Below, piece by piece: positions 28,178-38,876 of a DNA stretch of 64,000 bases. The notes beneath the pieces were generated by a model that made no database searches, was not told where the DNA came from, and worked only from the letters and a program-made list of their open reading frames with translations. The translations under genes were made by a program, and so were the position numbers. The DNA is from an uncultured Raoultella sp. (lineage in GTDB: Bacteria; Pseudomonadota; Gammaproteobacteria; Enterobacterales; Enterobacteriaceae): NCBI GenBank assembly GCA_900759445.1, contig CAAEVH010000030.1:1-64000 (forward strand), read 5' to 3'. Position 1 is the first letter of the stretch. Each line of letters starts with the position of its first letter.

Positions 28178-28477
28178 TTAGCGCATAGAAAGATGTAAAA
28201 ACTGACCATCTGGATCGAAAGAACAGATAAAGCGCTCATTCTGCGATGTCAGACCCGACAGCTCGTAGCTCCCCTGGAACTGCTCGAAGTGGCTGACGTC
28301 CACCATACGGGGCCCCGTGCTGTAGCGTTTTGCCGCCTGATCCTTGCACAGTTGCTCCATGTTCAGGGTAATTTGCGGCGTAATCCGGGCACGTTGCGCT
28401 TTCTGTACCGGCTGAGGCGGCTGTTGGCTGCAGCCCGCCAGCAGGAGCAATAACAGTCCAGAAAAGAAATATTTCAT
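28178..28477 (-). CDS. ysaB: Lipoprotein YsaB
   Basis: A 99-residue lipoprotein of unknown function at its E. coli position between glyQ and wecH. The lipobox is LLAG-Cys16. The C-terminal half (LCKDQAAKRY...FEQFQGSYEL...HLSMR) matches E. coli YsaB. GAGGAAAA lies upstream. A GTG one codon earlier is an alternative start. Confidence 0.9.
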   Translation of the reverse strand: MKYFFSGLLLLLLAGCSQQPPQPVQKAQRARITPQITLNMEQLCKDQAAKRYSTGPRMVDVSHFEQFQGSYELSGLTSQNERFICSFDPDGQFLHLSMR

Positions 28478-28662
28478 CACTATTTTCCTCAACCGCCTTG
28501 TTAGCAAATTGTTATCGTGCAGGTTACGTGAAATTACCGGGGCATTGTGCGAATCTCTCCGCATCTCTACAAGAGCGTCGCGATAAACTCGGAATTTTCC
28601 ATTGCGATATGGCCGGTCAGGAGGAGTCAGACCCTCTTTAAGCAGGAGCAACTGAGGTATCG

Positions 28663-29658
28663 ATGCAGGAAAAAATAAACTGGATAACAAGTTTGCGCGG
28701 CATCGCATGCCTGATGGTGGTGATGATTCACAGCACAACCTGGTATATCACCCACCCTCACTCCATCAGCTTGCTGGACTGGGATATCGCCAACCTGCTT
28801 AATTCGGCTTCTCGCGTCAGCGTCCCGCTGTTTTTCATGATGTCCGGCTATCTGTTTTTCGGTGAGCGCAGCGCCCAACCGCGACATTTTCTGCGGATCG
28901 TACTGTGCGTGGCGTTTTACAGCGCCCTGTCCCTGCTTTACATCACGCTGTTCACCCATATCAATGTGGTGCTGTCGCTGAAACATTTGCTGCAAAAGCC
29001 GGTGTTCTACCATCTGTGGTTTTTCTTCGCGATTATCGTCATTTACCTGCTCTCGCCGTTGCTGCAGGTTAAGCAGGTCAGCGGCAAGATGCTGTTGATT
29101 CTGATGCTGGTAATTGGTCTTCTGGCCAACCCCAACATGGTGTCGGTCAAGGCCGGCGGCATCGAATGGCTACCGCTCAATCTCTATATCAACGGCGATA
29201 CGTTTTACTATGTCCTGTATGGCGTGCTGGGGCGGGCGATCGGCATGATGGATACCGATAAAAAGTGGCTCACGCTGCTGTGCGCCGCGCTTTTCGCTAC
29301 CGCAGTGTGGATTATTTCCCGCGGGACATTGCACGAGCTGAAGTGGCGCGGCGACTTCGGCGATACCTGGTACTTGTATTGCGGCCCGGCGGTGTTTGTC
29401 TGCGCGATAACCCTGCTCACGCTGGTGAAGAATACCCTTAACACACGCCCGGTCCCTGCCCTGACGCTGATTGCGCGCCATTCACTGGGGATCTACGGAT
29501 TTCATGCCCTGATTATTCATGCGTTACGGGCCAGCGGGCTGGAGCTGACGCGCTGGCCGCTGCTGGATATCTTCTGGATATTCGGCGCAGCGTTGGGGGG
29601 CAGCCTGCTGCTGTCGACGCTGGTGCAGCGCCTGGATAGCCGACGCCTGGTCAGCTAG
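28663..29658 (+). CDS. wecH: O-acetyltransferase WecH
   Basis: Integral membrane acyltransferase-3 family protein of 331 residues with about ten helices. In E. coli it O-acetylates enterobacterial common antigen. The family arginine/histidine motif is near the N-terminus ([14 protein letters not shown]). Same length as E. coli WecH. In E. coli yiaA and yiaB lie between it and xylB; they are absent here. Confidence 0.95.
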   Translation: MQEKINWITSLRGIACLMVVMIHSTTWYITHPHSISLLDWDIANLLNSASRVSVPLFFMMSGYLFFGERSAQPRHFLRIVLCVAFYSALSLLYITLFTHINVVLSLKHLLQKPVFYHLWFFFAIIVIYLLSPLLQVKQVSGKMLLILMLVIGLLANPNMVSVKAGGIEWLPLNLYINGDTFYYVLYGVLGRAIGMMDTDKKWLTLLCAALFATAVWIISRGTLHELKWRGDFGDTWYLYCGPAVFVCAITLLTLVKNTLNTRPVPALTLIARHSLGIYGFHALIIHALRASGLELTRWPLLDIFWIFGAALGGSLLLSTLVQRLDSRRLVS

Positions 29659-29671
29659 CGCGGCGTAAAAG

Positions 29672-29694
29672 TTAACCCGCCCCATTCGGGGCGG
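29672..29694. terminator. Hairpin between wecH and xylB
   Basis: CCGCCCC-ATTC-GGGGCGG within a 40-base convergent gap, serving both genes. Confidence 0.7.
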
Positions 29695-29698
29695 ATGT

Positions 29699-31156
29699 TT
29701 ATGACGACATCAGAGGTAGAAGCTGCTGATAAATCTGGCGGAACGTTTCGCGGCGCGGCGCATAGTGAGCAACACGCCCGGCATCCGGTCGATGGGCCTG
29801 TTCCAGCGGCAGCTGCGGCAGCAGATCTGAAAAAGCCGCCTCTTTATGCTGCGTCAGCTGCGCTAACCGGGCGGCCCCAAGCGCAGGCCCAACGTCGCCA
29901 CCGGTACGGTAATCCAGCTGCTGGCCACTGATATCAGCCAGCATCTGCCGCCACCAGGCGCTGCGCGCGCCGCCGCCAATCAGAGTGATGCTCTCCGGCG
30001 TCACGCCGCAGGCATGCACCACATCCATCCCATCGGCTAATGCGTAACCCACCCCTTCCAGTACCGCACGCGCCAGTTCTGCCGGGCCGTGCTGATGCGT
30101 CAGGCCAAAAAAGACGCCTTTAGCATGAGGGTTGTTATGCGGCGTGCGCTCGCCGGAAAGATAGGGCAAAAACCAGATGGGATCGGCATTTTCACGCGCC
30201 GATTCCGCCGCCGCCAGCAGCGCAGGAACCGTGCCGAGGCCGGTCAGTTTTGCCGCCCAGTCGAGGCAAGAAGCGGCGCTCAACATCACCGACATCAAAT
30301 GCCAGCGTCCCGGCAGGGCGTGGCAAAAGCTGTGTACAGCGCTTTCCGGTTTGCTGAGAAACCCGTTGCTGACGGCAAAATAGACCCCGGAGGTTCCCAG
30401 GGACAGCATCGCCTGCCCGGCATCCGCCATGCCGACGCCTACCGCACCGGCAGCGTTATCGCCGCCGCCAGCGACCACCAGCGCCTGCGGCATATTCCAC
30501 GCCTGGGCAATAGCGGGACGCAGCGTTCCCGTCACTTCACAGCCTTCAAATAACGCCGGCATGTTATCGCGGCTCAGGCCGCAAGCGGCGAGCAGCTCAT
30601 CGCTCCAGTCGCGTTTGGCCACATCCAGCCACATCGTCCCGGCGGCGTCCGACATATCGCTGGCAAATTCACCGGTCATGCGCAGGCGGAGATAATCTTT
30701 CGGCAACAGCACCTTATCCACCTGGCGGAAGATATCAGGCTCATGGTGCTGGACCCAGAGCAATTTTGGCGCCGTAAACCCCGGCATCATCAGGTTACCG
30801 GCAATTTGCCGCGAGCGGCTTACCGCTTTTTCCAGCTGGACACACTCGTCGCCGCTGCGGCCGTCATTCCACAAAATAGCCGGGCGCAGCACGCGTTGTT
30901 GCTTATCCAGCAACGTTGCGCCGTGCATCTGCCCGGCGATCCCCACCGCTTTTACATCGCGCAGCGCGTGCTGTTCAGCCAACGCTTTCATTGCGCGGTC
31001 CGTCGCCTGCCACCAGTGCTCGGGGTCTTGCTCGGACCATAGCGGGTGTGGGCGCGATACGGTGAGGGGCGCAGTGTGCGAAGCCAGCACCTCACCTTGC
31101 TCATTGAGCAAAATGGCCTTGACGCCCGAGGTGCCCAAATCAATCCCGATGTACAT
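29699..31156 (-). CDS. xylB: Xylulokinase
   Basis: Phosphorylates D-xylulose to xylulose-5-phosphate, feeding the pentose phosphate pathway. It has 485 residues and belongs to the FGGY kinase family. The phosphate-binding DLGTSG is at residues 6-11, and the catalytic Asp lies in GGGDNAAGAVG near residue 233. The start MYIGIDLG at 31156 has AGGAGA upstream. It follows xylA by 87 bases in the xylAB operon. Confidence 0.98.
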   Translation of the reverse strand: MYIGIDLGTSGVKAILLNEQGEVLASHTAPLTVSRPHPLWSEQDPEHWWQATDRAMKALAEQHALRDVKAVGIAGQMHGATLLDKQQRVLRPAILWNDGRSGDECVQLEKAVSRSRQIAGNLMMPGFTAPKLLWVQHHEPDIFRQVDKVLLPKDYLRLRMTGEFASDMSDAAGTMWLDVAKRDWSDELLAACGLSRDNMPALFEGCEVTGTLRPAIAQAWNMPQALVVAGGGDNAAGAVGVGMADAGQAMLSLGTSGVYFAVSNGFLSKPESAVHSFCHALPGRWHLMSVMLSAASCLDWAAKLTGLGTVPALLAAAESARENADPIWFLPYLSGERTPHNNPHAKGVFFGLTHQHGPAELARAVLEGVGYALADGMDVVHACGVTPESITLIGGGARSAWWRQMLADISGQQLDYRTGGDVGPALGAARLAQLTQHKEAAFSDLLPQLPLEQAHRPDAGRVAHYAPRRETFRQIYQQLLPLMSS

Positions 31157-31243
31157 ACGGTCTCTCCTTAACAGTGCGCCACGGCTAACCGTGGCGCAAG
31201 AAAGCGTGCTCTCACTCATACCCGGCGGCGCCGGGTAGCCTTA

Positions 31244-32566
31244 TTACTTATCAAAGAGATAATGGTTAACCAGGTTTTCCAGCTGCTCCTGATGGCCGCT
31301 CTGGTGCTGGGGAGCCAGATTATGCTGCGCCGCGTACTGTGCAATCTCCGTCAGCGTCATCTGCCCTTTCAGGATTTGCTGCCCCAGGTCGCCATTCCAG
31401 CCGGCATAGCGTTTCGCGACCCGCTTATCCAGCTCGCCCTCTTCGATCATACGGGCCGCCACTTTCAGCGACAGCGCCATCGTATCCATCGCCCCAATAT
31501 GACCATAGAACAGATCGTATTTATCGGTGCTCTGACGACGAACTTTGGCATCAAAATTCAGGCCGCCGGTGGTAAAGCCACCTGCTTTAAGAATTTCATA
31601 CATCACCAGGGCATTCTCTTCCACGCTGTTCGGGAACTGATCGGTATCCCAGCCCAACTGCGGGTCGCCGCGGTTGGCATCCACGGAGCCGAACAGACCC
31701 AGCGCAATGGCGGTCGCAATCTCATGGTGGAAAGAGTGTCCGGCCAGGGTCGCATGGTTCGCTTCGATATTCAGTTTGATCTCTTTTTCGAGACCAAACT
31801 GCTTGAGGAAACCATAGACGGTAGAGGCGTCATAATCGTACTGATGTTTGGTCGGCTCCTGCGGTTTTGGCTCAATCAGCAGCGTGCCCTGGAAGCCGAT
31901 TTTATGTTTGTGCTCCACCACCAGCTGCATAAAGCGGCCAATTTGCTCACGCTCCTGGCGCAGATCGGTATTGAGCAGGGTTTCGTAGCCTTCGCGGCCG
32001 CCCCACAGAACATAGTTTTCCCCGCCCAGTTTGTGTGTGGCATTCATGGCGGTCACTACCTGAGTCGCCGCCCAGCTGAAAACCTCCGGATCCGGATTGG
32101 TCGCCGCCCCTGCGCCGTAACGCGGGTTGGTAAAGCAGTTTGCCGTCCCCCACAGCAGCTTCACGCCGCTCTGTTCTTGCTTCGCCGCCAGTACGTCAAC
32201 CATCCGGGCAAAATTGTCCAGATACTCCTTCAACGATGCCCCTTCCGGAGAGACATCCACATCATGGAAGCAGTAGTACGGCACATTCAGCTTATGGAAA
32301 AACTCAAAGGCGACATCGGCTTTACGTTTCGCCATTTCCAGCGCGTCGCCCGGCTGCTGCCACGGACGATTGAAGGAGCCCACGCCAAACATATCTGCCC
32401 CGTTCCAGCAGAAGGTGTGCCAGTAGCAGGCGGCAAACCGCAGATGCTCTTCCATGCGCTTGCCCAGCACCATCTCGTCCGGGTTATAGTGACGGAACGC
32501 GAGCGGGTTGGTGGTTTTTGGGCCTTCATAACGAACGCGATCGAGTTGATCGAAATAGGTTTGCAT
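31244..32566 (-). CDS. xylA: Xylose isomerase
   Basis: Converts D-xylose to D-xylulose. It has 440 residues. The catalytic His101 lies in [11 protein letters not shown], and metal-ligand regions such as [16 protein letters not shown] and [14 protein letters not shown] are intact. ATG at 32566 (MQTYFDQ) has GGAG 8 bases upstream. The frame stays open 60 bases further up, but homology ends here. Transcribed divergently from xylF and expected to be under XylR and CRP control. Confidence 0.98.
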   Translation of the reverse strand: MQTYFDQLDRVRYEGPKTTNPLAFRHYNPDEMVLGKRMEEHLRFAACYWHTFCWNGADMFGVGSFNRPWQQPGDALEMAKRKADVAFEFFHKLNVPYYCFHDVDVSPEGASLKEYLDNFARMVDVLAAKQEQSGVKLLWGTANCFTNPRYGAGAATNPDPEVFSWAATQVVTAMNATHKLGGENYVLWGGREGYETLLNTDLRQEREQIGRFMQLVVEHKHKIGFQGTLLIEPKPQEPTKHQYDYDASTVYGFLKQFGLEKEIKLNIEANHATLAGHSFHHEIATAIALGLFGSVDANRGDPQLGWDTDQFPNSVEENALVMYEILKAGGFTTGGLNFDAKVRRQSTDKYDLFYGHIGAMDTMALSLKVAARMIEEGELDKRVAKRYAGWNGDLGQQILKGQMTLTEIAQYAAQHNLAPQHQSGHQEQLENLVNHYLFDK

Positions 32567-32940
32567 AATGAACTCCATATTCAGGGATGCGGCGGATAAC
32601 AAGTCATAAGCCAATATAGAATTCATGTTTTGCTTTCCTCAATTATGTTATTTCACACCGCGATTGAGAGAATCCACAAACGTGCGCCAGATCGCACAAC
32701 TGAATATTATCAACGGCCTCCCCACCTTCGTTTCAATGACATATCAATGATATAGCTATTTTATTTATTTTTAAAAACCAGATCGCGGTCATAAATCAGA
32801 AAACAAACTAAATTTCGTAATCCCAAAATAAGCACAGATAATTGCCAGTCTTCCTTTAGCTGTTAAGAATCTACTACGTATCAGGCCGTTTCTTTACCCC
32901 GTTCGTCTTATCCTGCACTTTACAAAAAAGGCTGATTATT
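32567..32940. promoter_or_regulatory. xylA-xylF divergent control region
   Basis: About 370 bases between the divergent xylose operons, the site of XylR and CRP action in E. coli. A CRP-like 16-mer is at 32681-32696. The AT-rich stretch 32795-32840, with AAATTTCGTAATCCCAAAA, is the best candidate for XylR binding on the xylF side, judged by resemblance only. The two ends are AT-rich and likely hold the two promoters. Confidence 0.6.
32681..32696. promoter_or_regulatory. Candidate CRP site in the xyl control region
   Basis: CGTGC-GCCAGA-TCGCA matches the TGTGA-N6-TCACA consensus at 7 of 10 positions, midway between the two operons. Catabolite control of xyl genes through a single central CRP site is known in E. 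coli. Confidence 0.45.
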
Positions 32941-33933
32941 ATGAAGATAAAGAACCTTTGCCTCACGCTCTGTGCTTCGCTCCTGCTGACCAGTATGGCG
33001 GGGATGGCGAAAGAAGTTAAGATTGGTATGGCCATTGACGATCTCCGCCTTGAGCGCTGGCAGAAAGACCGTGATATATTTGTCAACAAAGCCGAATCAT
33101 TAGGTGCCAAAGTATTTGTTCAGTCCGCCAATGGTAATGAAGAAACACAAATGTCGCAAATTGAAAATATGATAAACCGCGGCGTTGATGTTCTGGTTAT
33201 TATTCCCTACAACGGTCAGGTCTTAAGCAATGTGATTAAAGAAGCCAAACAGGAAGGAATTAAAGTTCTGGCCTATGATCGCATGATCAACAACGCAGAC
33301 ATTGATTTCTATATTTCCTTTGATAATGAAAAAGTGGGCGAAATGCAGGCCCAAAGTCTGGTGGCTAAAACTCCTCAGGGAAATTACTTTCTGATGGGGG
33401 GTTCTCCGGTGGATAATAACGCCAAGCTGTTCCGTGCCGGACAAATGAAAGTCCTCAAGCCTTATATCGACGAAGGTAAAATTAAGATCGTTGGCGACCA
33501 GTGGGTTGACGGCTGGCTGCCGGAAAATGCATTAAAAATTATGGAGAACGCCCTCACCGCTAACAATAACAAAATCGACGCGGTTGTCGCTTCTAACGAT
33601 GCCACCGCCGGCGGCGCGATTCAGGCATTAAGCGCGCAGGGTCTGGCGGGGAAAGTCGCCATTTCCGGCCAGGATGCCGACCTCGCTGGCGTCAAGCGCA
33701 TTATTTCCGGCACGCAGACCATGACCGTCTATAAACCGATTACCACCCTTGCCACTACCGCCGCGGAAATTGCCGTCGAGCTCGGCAATGATAAAGCGCC
33801 GCATGCTGATACCACGTTGAATAACGGACTTAAAGATGTCCCGTCCCGCCTGCTCACCCCGATCGAAGTGAATAAAGACAATATTGAACAGACGGTCATC
33901 AAAGACGGTTTCCACAAAAAGAGCGAATTATAA
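32941..33933 (+). CDS. xylF: D-xylose-binding periplasmic protein XylF
   Basis: High-affinity D-xylose receptor of the XylFGH ABC importer, 330 residues. The signal peptide of 23 residues ends GMA-KEV, followed by a periplasmic-binding-protein type 1 fold. Typical sugar-contact segments are present (ASNDATAGGAIQAL, ISGQDAD). First gene of xylFGH, followed by a 64-base gap and xylG. Confidence 0.98.
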   Translation: MKIKNLCLTLCASLLLTSMAGMAKEVKIGMAIDDLRLERWQKDRDIFVNKAESLGAKVFVQSANGNEETQMSQIENMINRGVDVLVIIPYNGQVLSNVIKEAKQEGIKVLAYDRMINNADIDFYISFDNEKVGEMQAQSLVAKTPQGNYFLMGGSPVDNNAKLFRAGQMKVLKPYIDEGKIKIVGDQWVDGWLPENALKIMENALTANNNKIDAVVASNDATAGGAIQALSAQGLAGKVAISGQDADLAGVKRIISGTQTMTVYKPITTLATTAAEIAVELGNDKAPHADTTLNNGLKDVPSRLLTPIEVNKDNIEQTVIKDGFHKKSEL

Positions 33934-33997
33934 TTCCTGACGCCCCTCGCCGGGGCGTCATTCTCGTCCAGCCGGATATCGCTTATGCGGAGCATCT

Positions 33998-35539
33998 ATG
34001 TCCTGGTTACTAGAAATGAAAAATATCACCAAAACCTTCGGAACCGTGAAGGCGGTAGATAATATCAGCCTGCGACTTAACGCCGGGGAAGTGGTCTCAC
34101 TTTGCGGCGAAAATGGTTCTGGTAAATCCACGCTCATGAAAGTCCTGTGCGGAATTTATCCGCACGGTAGCTATGACGGTGAGATTATTTTCGCCGGTGA
34201 AACGCTTAAGCCCAATCATATTCGCGACACCGAACGCAAGGGTATCGCTATTATTCACCAGGAGCTCGCGCTGGTTAAAGACCTGAGCGTTCTGGAGAAT
34301 ATTTTTCTTGGTGCGGAAATCTCCCGCTATGGTCTCCTTGATTATGAAACCATGACTCTGCGCTGCCAGAAGCTGCTGGCGCAGGTGAATTTGACCATTT
34401 CACCCGATACCCGCGTCGGCGATCTCGGCCTTGGGCAGCAACAGCTGGTTGAAATTGCCAAAGCGCTCAATAAGCAGGTGCGTTTATTAATACTTGATGA
34501 ACCCACCGCCTCATTAACCGAGCAAGAAACGGCCATTCTGCTGGATATCATTCGCGATCTGCAGGCCCACGGTATCGCCTGTATTTATATTTCCCACAAA
34601 TTGAATGAGGTGAAAGCCATCTCTGACACCATTTGCGTCATTCGCGACGGCCAGCATATCGGCACCCGCGACTCCAGCGGCATGAATGAAGATGATGTGA
34701 TAACCATGATGGTTGGCCGCGAACTCACCGCCCTTTACCCGAACGAGCCGCACGACTGCGGCGATGAAATTCTACGCGTCGAGCATTTAACCGCCTGGCA
34801 TCCGGTCAACCGGCACATTAAGCGGGTCAACGATATCTCTTTTTCATTGCATCGCGGTGAAATCCTCGGCATTGCCGGGCTGGTCGGCGCCGGGCGTACC
34901 GAGGCCGTCCAGTGCCTGTTTGGTGTCTGGCCGGGGCGCTGGGAAGGGAAAGTGTTCATTGACGGTCAACCGGTGGCTATCCACCACTGCCAGCAGGCTA
35001 TCGCCCACGGTATTGCCATGGTCCCTGAGGACCGCAAAAAAGACGGGATCGTGCCGGTAATGGCGGTGGGTAAGAACATCACTCTGGCGGCGTTAAGTCA
35101 GTTTACCGGCCGGCTAAGCAGCCTGGATGACGCCGGGGAGCAGCACTGCATCCAGCAATCCATCCAGCGGCTGAAAATCAAAACGTCATCGCCTGAGCTG
35201 GCCATTGGCCGCCTGAGCGGCGGCAATCAGCAGAAAGCGATTCTGGCCCGCTGTCTGTTGCTGAATCCGCGCATCCTGATTCTCGATGAACCCACTCGCG
35301 GCATCGATATCGGCGCGAAATACGAAATCTACAAATTGATTAATCAGCTGGTGCAGCAGGGGATCGCCGTCATCGTCATCTCATCAGAACTGCCGGAAGT
35401 TCTCGGGTTAAGCGATCGGGTGCTGGTGATGCATGAAGGCAAGCTGAAAGCCAATTTAGTCAATCATCATCTGACCCAGGAACAGGTGATGGAAGCCGCG
35501 TTGAGGAGCGAACACCATGTCGAAAAACACGTCGTCTGA
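33998..35539 (+). CDS. xylG: D-xylose ABC transporter ATP-binding protein XylG
   Basis: Cytoplasmic ATPase with two fused ABC domains, 513 residues. Domain 1 has Walker [10 protein letters not shown] (about 38-46) and Walker [12 protein letters not shown]. Domain 2 has the degenerate GLVGAGRTE in place of Walker A, signature LSGGNQQK and [11 protein letters not shown], as usual for carbohydrate importers of this class. The end overlaps xylH by 23 bases. Confidence 0.98.
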   Translation: MSWLLEMKNITKTFGTVKAVDNISLRLNAGEVVSLCGENGSGKSTLMKVLCGIYPHGSYDGEIIFAGETLKPNHIRDTERKGIAIIHQELALVKDLSVLENIFLGAEISRYGLLDYETMTLRCQKLLAQVNLTISPDTRVGDLGLGQQQLVEIAKALNKQVRLLILDEPTASLTEQETAILLDIIRDLQAHGIACIYISHKLNEVKAISDTICVIRDGQHIGTRDSSGMNEDDVITMMVGRELTALYPNEPHDCGDEILRVEHLTAWHPVNRHIKRVNDISFSLHRGEILGIAGLVGAGRTEAVQCLFGVWPGRWEGKVFIDGQPVAIHHCQQAIAHGIAMVPEDRKKDGIVPVMAVGKNITLAALSQFTGRLSSLDDAGEQHCIQQSIQRLKIKTSSPELAIGRLSGGNQQKAILARCLLLNPRILILDEPTRGIDIGAKYEIYKLINQLVQQGIAVIVISSELPEVLGLSDRVLVMHEGKLKANLVNHHLTQEQVMEAALRSEHHVEKHVV

Positions 35540-36698
35540 GATAAAAATCATCCCGCCCGCCCCTGCCGGTGTGTCTGGATTCAAAGGGCTGAACCTACAG
35601 GTTTTCGTGATGATCGCCGCGATTGTGGTGATTATGCTGTTCTTCACCTGGGCTACCGAAGGAGCCTATTTAAGCGCGCGAAACATTTCTAACCTGCTGC
35701 GGCAGACGGCGATTACCGGCATCCTGGCGGTCGGGATGGTTTTCGTCATTATTTCCGCCGAGATCGATCTTTCCGTGGGCTCGATGATGGGGCTGCTCGG
35801 CGGCGCGGCGGCGATTTTTGACGTCTGGCTCGGCTGGCCGCTGCCGTTGACCATTGCGGTCACGCTGGTGATGGGGCTGGTACTCGGCGCCTGGAACGGC
35901 TGGTGGGTCGCCTACCGCAAAGTCCCGTCGTTTATCGTCACCCTCGCCGGGATGCTGGCGTTCCGCGGCATTCTGATCGGTATTACCAACGGCACCACCG
36001 TCTCTCCCACCAGCCCGGCCATGTCGCAAATTGGACAAAGCTATCTGCCTGACGGCCTCGGTTTCGGCATCGGCGTCATCGGCATGGCGGCCTTTATTGT
36101 CTGGCAATGGCGCGGTCGCCTGCGTCGTCAATCCCTGGGATTAACCACACCCGCGCCAACCTCGACGGTGGCACGCCAGAGCATTACTGCGGTTATCGTG
36201 CTCGGCGCCATCTGGCTATTAAACGATTATCGCGGCGTCCCCACGCCGGTTCTCATCCTGGCAGCTCTGCTGCTGGCGGGAATGTTTATGGCCACCCGAA
36301 CAGCCTTTGGCCGGCGAATTTATGCCATTGGCGGTAATCTGGAAGCGGCACGCCTGTCCGGGATTAGCGTTGAACGCACCAAGCTGGCCGTTTTCGCCAT
36401 CAATGGTCTGATGGTGGCCATCGCCGGTCTGATCCTCAGCTCGCGTCTGGGCGCCGGTTCGCCCTCAGCCGGTAACATTGCCGAGCTGGATGCTATCGCC
36501 GCCTGCGTCATCGGCGGCACCAGCCTCGCCGGCGGGGTAGGTAGCGTCGCCGGAGCCGTCATGGGGGCATTTATCATGTCGGCGCTGGATAATGGTATGA
36601 GCATGATGGACGTCGCCACCTTCTGGCAGTACATCGTCAAAGGCGCCATTTTACTGCTGGCAGTATGGATGGATTCGGCGACGAAGCGCAGAACATAA
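35517..36698 (+). CDS. xylH: D-xylose ABC transporter permease XylH
   Basis: Membrane subunit of the xylose importer, 393 residues, about ten helices, BPD_transp_2 family. The family motif [12 protein letters not shown] is near residue 82, and NGTTVSP and EAARLSGI lie further on. Translation start inside xylG implies coupling. The gap to xylR contains a long hairpin. Confidence 0.97.
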   Translation: MSKNTSSEIKIIPPAPAGVSGFKGLNLQVFVMIAAIVVIMLFFTWATEGAYLSARNISNLLRQTAITGILAVGMVFVIISAEIDLSVGSMMGLLGGAAAIFDVWLGWPLPLTIAVTLVMGLVLGAWNGWWVAYRKVPSFIVTLAGMLAFRGILIGITNGTTVSPTSPAMSQIGQSYLPDGLGFGIGVIGMAAFIVWQWRGRLRRQSLGLTTPAPTSTVARQSITAVIVLGAIWLLNDYRGVPTPVLILAALLLAGMFMATRTAFGRRIYAIGGNLEAARLSGISVERTKLAVFAINGLMVAIAGLILSSRLGAGSPSAGNIAELDAIAACVIGGTSLAGGVGSVAGAVMGAFIMSALDNGMSMMDVATFWQYIVKGAILLLAVWMDSATKRRT

Positions 36699-36714
36699 TC
36701 CAGCTAAAGGGAAG

Positions 36715-36779
36715 AATGCCCGAATTCTATGCGCTACCACCAGATTTACGCATAAGACGCTTGTCATTATTCGGGCATT
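36715..36779 (+). promoter_or_regulatory. Two-tier hairpin between xylH and xylR
   Basis: Outer arms AATGCCCGAAT (36715-36725) and ATTCGGGCATT (36769-36779) pair perfectly over 11 bp. Inner arms TATGCG (36728-36733) and CGCATA (36749-36754) pair above them. No T-run follows, so it looks like a processing or attenuation element rather than a simple terminator. It lies 45 bases before the xylR start. Confidence 0.65.
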
Positions 36780-36823
36780 GGCCGGTATTGTATGGCCAGA
36801 AAGAGAGACCAGGAAAAGAGACT

Positions 36824-38002
36824 ATGTTTGCAAAGCGCCACCGTATTACGCTGCTATTCAATGCCAACAAAGCCTACGACCGGCAGGTGGTCGAGGGGGT
36901 AGGAGAATATTTACAGGCATCGCAACAGGAATGGGATATCTTCATTGAAGAGGATTTTCGGGCGCGTATTGAGAATATCAGGGAGTGGCTGGGCGACGGC
37001 GTGATTGCTGATTATGACGACCCGGAAATCGAAAGACTGCTGGCCGACGTCGAGGTCCCGATTGTCGGCGTCGGCGGCTCCTACCATCGCCCCGAATGCT
37101 ATCCCCCGGTGCACTATATTGCGACGGATAACGCCGCGCTGGTCGAAAGCGCCTTCCTGCATCTGAAAGAAAAAGGCGTCCAGCGCTTCGCCTTTTACGG
37201 GCTACCCACCTCCAGCGGAAAACGCTGGGCTGTCGAGCGCGAACACGCGTTTTGCCAGCTGGTCGCGAAGGAGAAATATCGCGGCGTGGTTTATCAGGGA
37301 CTCGAGACCGCACCGGAAAACTGGCAACACGCGCAGAACCGCCTCGCGGACTGGCTGCAAACGCTCCCTCCGCAAACCGGAATTATCGCCGTGACCGATG
37401 CCCGCGCCCGTCACGTGCTTCAGGCCTGCGAGCTGCTGCATATCCCGGTGCCGGAAAAGCTGTGCGTCATCGGTATTGATAATGAAGAGCTGACCCGCTA
37501 CCTGTCACGCGTCGCGCTCTCCTCCGTCGCGCAGGGGACCCGGCAGATGGGTTACCAGGCGGCCAAGCTGCTGCATCGACTGCTGGATAAAGAGCCGCTG
37601 CCGCTGCAGCGCCGGCTGGTGCCGCCGATGCGCGTCGTTGAACGGCGCTCCACGGACTATCGCTCGCTCACCGACCCGTCGGTGATTCAGGCGATGCACT
37701 ATATCCGCAATAACGCCTGCAAGGGCATCAAGGTCGAACAGGTGCTGGATGCCGTCGGCATCTCCCGCTCTAACCTCGAGAAGCGCTTCAAGGAGGAGGT
37801 CGGCGACACCATTCACTCCATCATTCACCGCGAGAAACTCGAAAAGGCCCGCAGCCTGCTGGTCTCCACCACGCTGTCGATTAATGAAATTTCGCAAATG
37901 TGCGGCTATCCATCGCTGCAATATTTCTATTCGGTATTTAAGAAAGAGTACGACGTGACGCCGAAGGAGTACCGGGATCGGCACAGTGAAGTGATGATGT
38001 AG
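36824..38002 (+). CDS. xylR: Xylose operon activator XylR
   Basis: Xylose-responsive AraC-family activator of xylAB and xylFGH, 392 residues. The N-terminal LacI/PBP1-like domain (about 1-270) binds xylose, and the C-terminal part (about 290-385) has two helix-turn-helix motifs (VEQVLDAVGISRSNLEKRF and INEISQMCGYPSLQYFYSVF). The start MFAKRHR at 36824 is preceded by AGGAAAAG and matches E. coli. Confidence 0.98.
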   Translation: MFAKRHRITLLFNANKAYDRQVVEGVGEYLQASQQEWDIFIEEDFRARIENIREWLGDGVIADYDDPEIERLLADVEVPIVGVGGSYHRPECYPPVHYIATDNAALVESAFLHLKEKGVQRFAFYGLPTSSGKRWAVEREHAFCQLVAKEKYRGVVYQGLETAPENWQHAQNRLADWLQTLPPQTGIIAVTDARARHVLQACELLHIPVPEKLCVIGIDNEELTRYLSRVALSSVAQGTRQMGYQAAKLLHRLLDKEPLPLQRRLVPPMRVVERRSTDYRSLTDPSVIQAMHYIRNNACKGIKVEQVLDAVGISRSNLEKRFKEEVGDTIHSIIHREKLEKARSLLVSTTLSINEISQMCGYPSLQYFYSVFKKEYDVTPKEYRDRHSEVMM

Positions 38003-38023
38003 AGCCAGTGAGATCGAAAAGAA

Positions 38024-38052
38024 AAATGCCCGGGGCTTACGCGCCGGGCATT
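38024..38052. terminator. Hairpin between xylR and bax
   Basis: AAATGCCCGG...CCGGGCATT in the convergent gap, with an A-run on the left that becomes a T-run for bax transcripts. Likely bidirectional. Confidence 0.7.
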
Positions 38053-38057
38053 CGCTA

Positions 38058-38876
38058 TTACATATGGGCAGCAATCAGCCGCTGGTTGTCCTGATACATC
38101 GCGAAGAGATAGTTGTTGTAGCTCGACCCTTTCGTCGAATAGCCCTTCAGCTTATGAATCATGGTGCTGGCCGTCACTTCCTGATCCGTTTTACGCAGCT
38201 GCGCGCGGGATTTACGGAAGGACTTGTATGCCGGATGGGTGTTCAGGTTCGTCACGTAAGCCTGTACAGACTCCTCCACGGAATCAAACTGGGAGTAGCC
38301 TTTCATCGCACCGCGGCAGTTTCCGCCGCCGCATTTCATACCAAACAGATTGTTGTTCATGCGCGCCAGTTTGGACGTACCCCAGCCGCTTTCCGCCGCC
38401 GCCATGGTCGCCACCATGCTGTTCGGAATGATGTCGACGCGCTCCATCAGCGTGTTCCATGGAATATGGCGGGTGTTGCCAGACCATTTCACTTTATAGC
38501 GTGCAGTAATATCCTTCAGGCGCGAGCGCTCTGTCGGTGACCAGCGCGAATCGTATTGCTTGGCAACAAGCCAGTTACGATCGGCGGTAATCACCTGATT
38601 TTGTTTAGTAATATAAGGCATTACTGTCCGGAGAAACGCTTTTTTCCTTGGGGTTCCGGAAGGGTATTTTCGCAAATCAGGAAGTGAACTACTCTTTACA
38701 CTATTGCGAGAATACTCTTGTTTACTGCTTACCTTAACTTGACTACTTTTCTTTACTTGTGAGGCTTTATGACTCGTTGTTGCTGTGTGGGTTGTTGCCA
38801 ACACACTACCTGAAAATATGCAGGTAAGTAACATGAGTATCGCAGCCCCATATCGTCGCATGGGAATCGATATCAT
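38058..38876 (-). CDS. bax: Bax protein, glucosaminidase-domain family
   Basis: A 272-residue exported protein with a signal peptide (about 1-27, ending VLA-T), a Ser/Lys/Thr-rich linker (30-65), and a C-terminal glucosaminidase-type (GH73/FlgJ-like) domain. The catalytic-type Glu lies in AAAESGWGTSKLA near residue 167. It probably cleaves peptidoglycan glycan strands, although activity of Bax itself is not firmly shown. The product nearly matches E. coli Bax in length (274). Confidence 0.93.
   Translation of the reverse strand: MISIPMRRYGAAILMLLTCIFSGSVLATTHTATTSHKASQVKKSSQVKVSSKQEYSRNSVKSSSLPDLRKYPSGTPRKKAFLRTVMPYITKQNQVITADRNWLVAKQYDSRWSPTERSRLKDITARYKVKWSGNTRHIPWNTLMERVDIIPNSMVATMAAAESGWGTSKLARMNNNLFGMKCGGGNCRGAMKGYSQFDSVEESVQAYVTNLNTHPAYKSFRKSRAQLRKTDQEVTASTMIHKLKGYSTKGSSYNNYLFAMYQDNQRLIAAHM

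Noticed and set aside
31262..32599. A 445-codon plus-strand frame opposite xylA
   Set aside because: Antisense shadow. The xylA protein is complete and conserved on the other strand.
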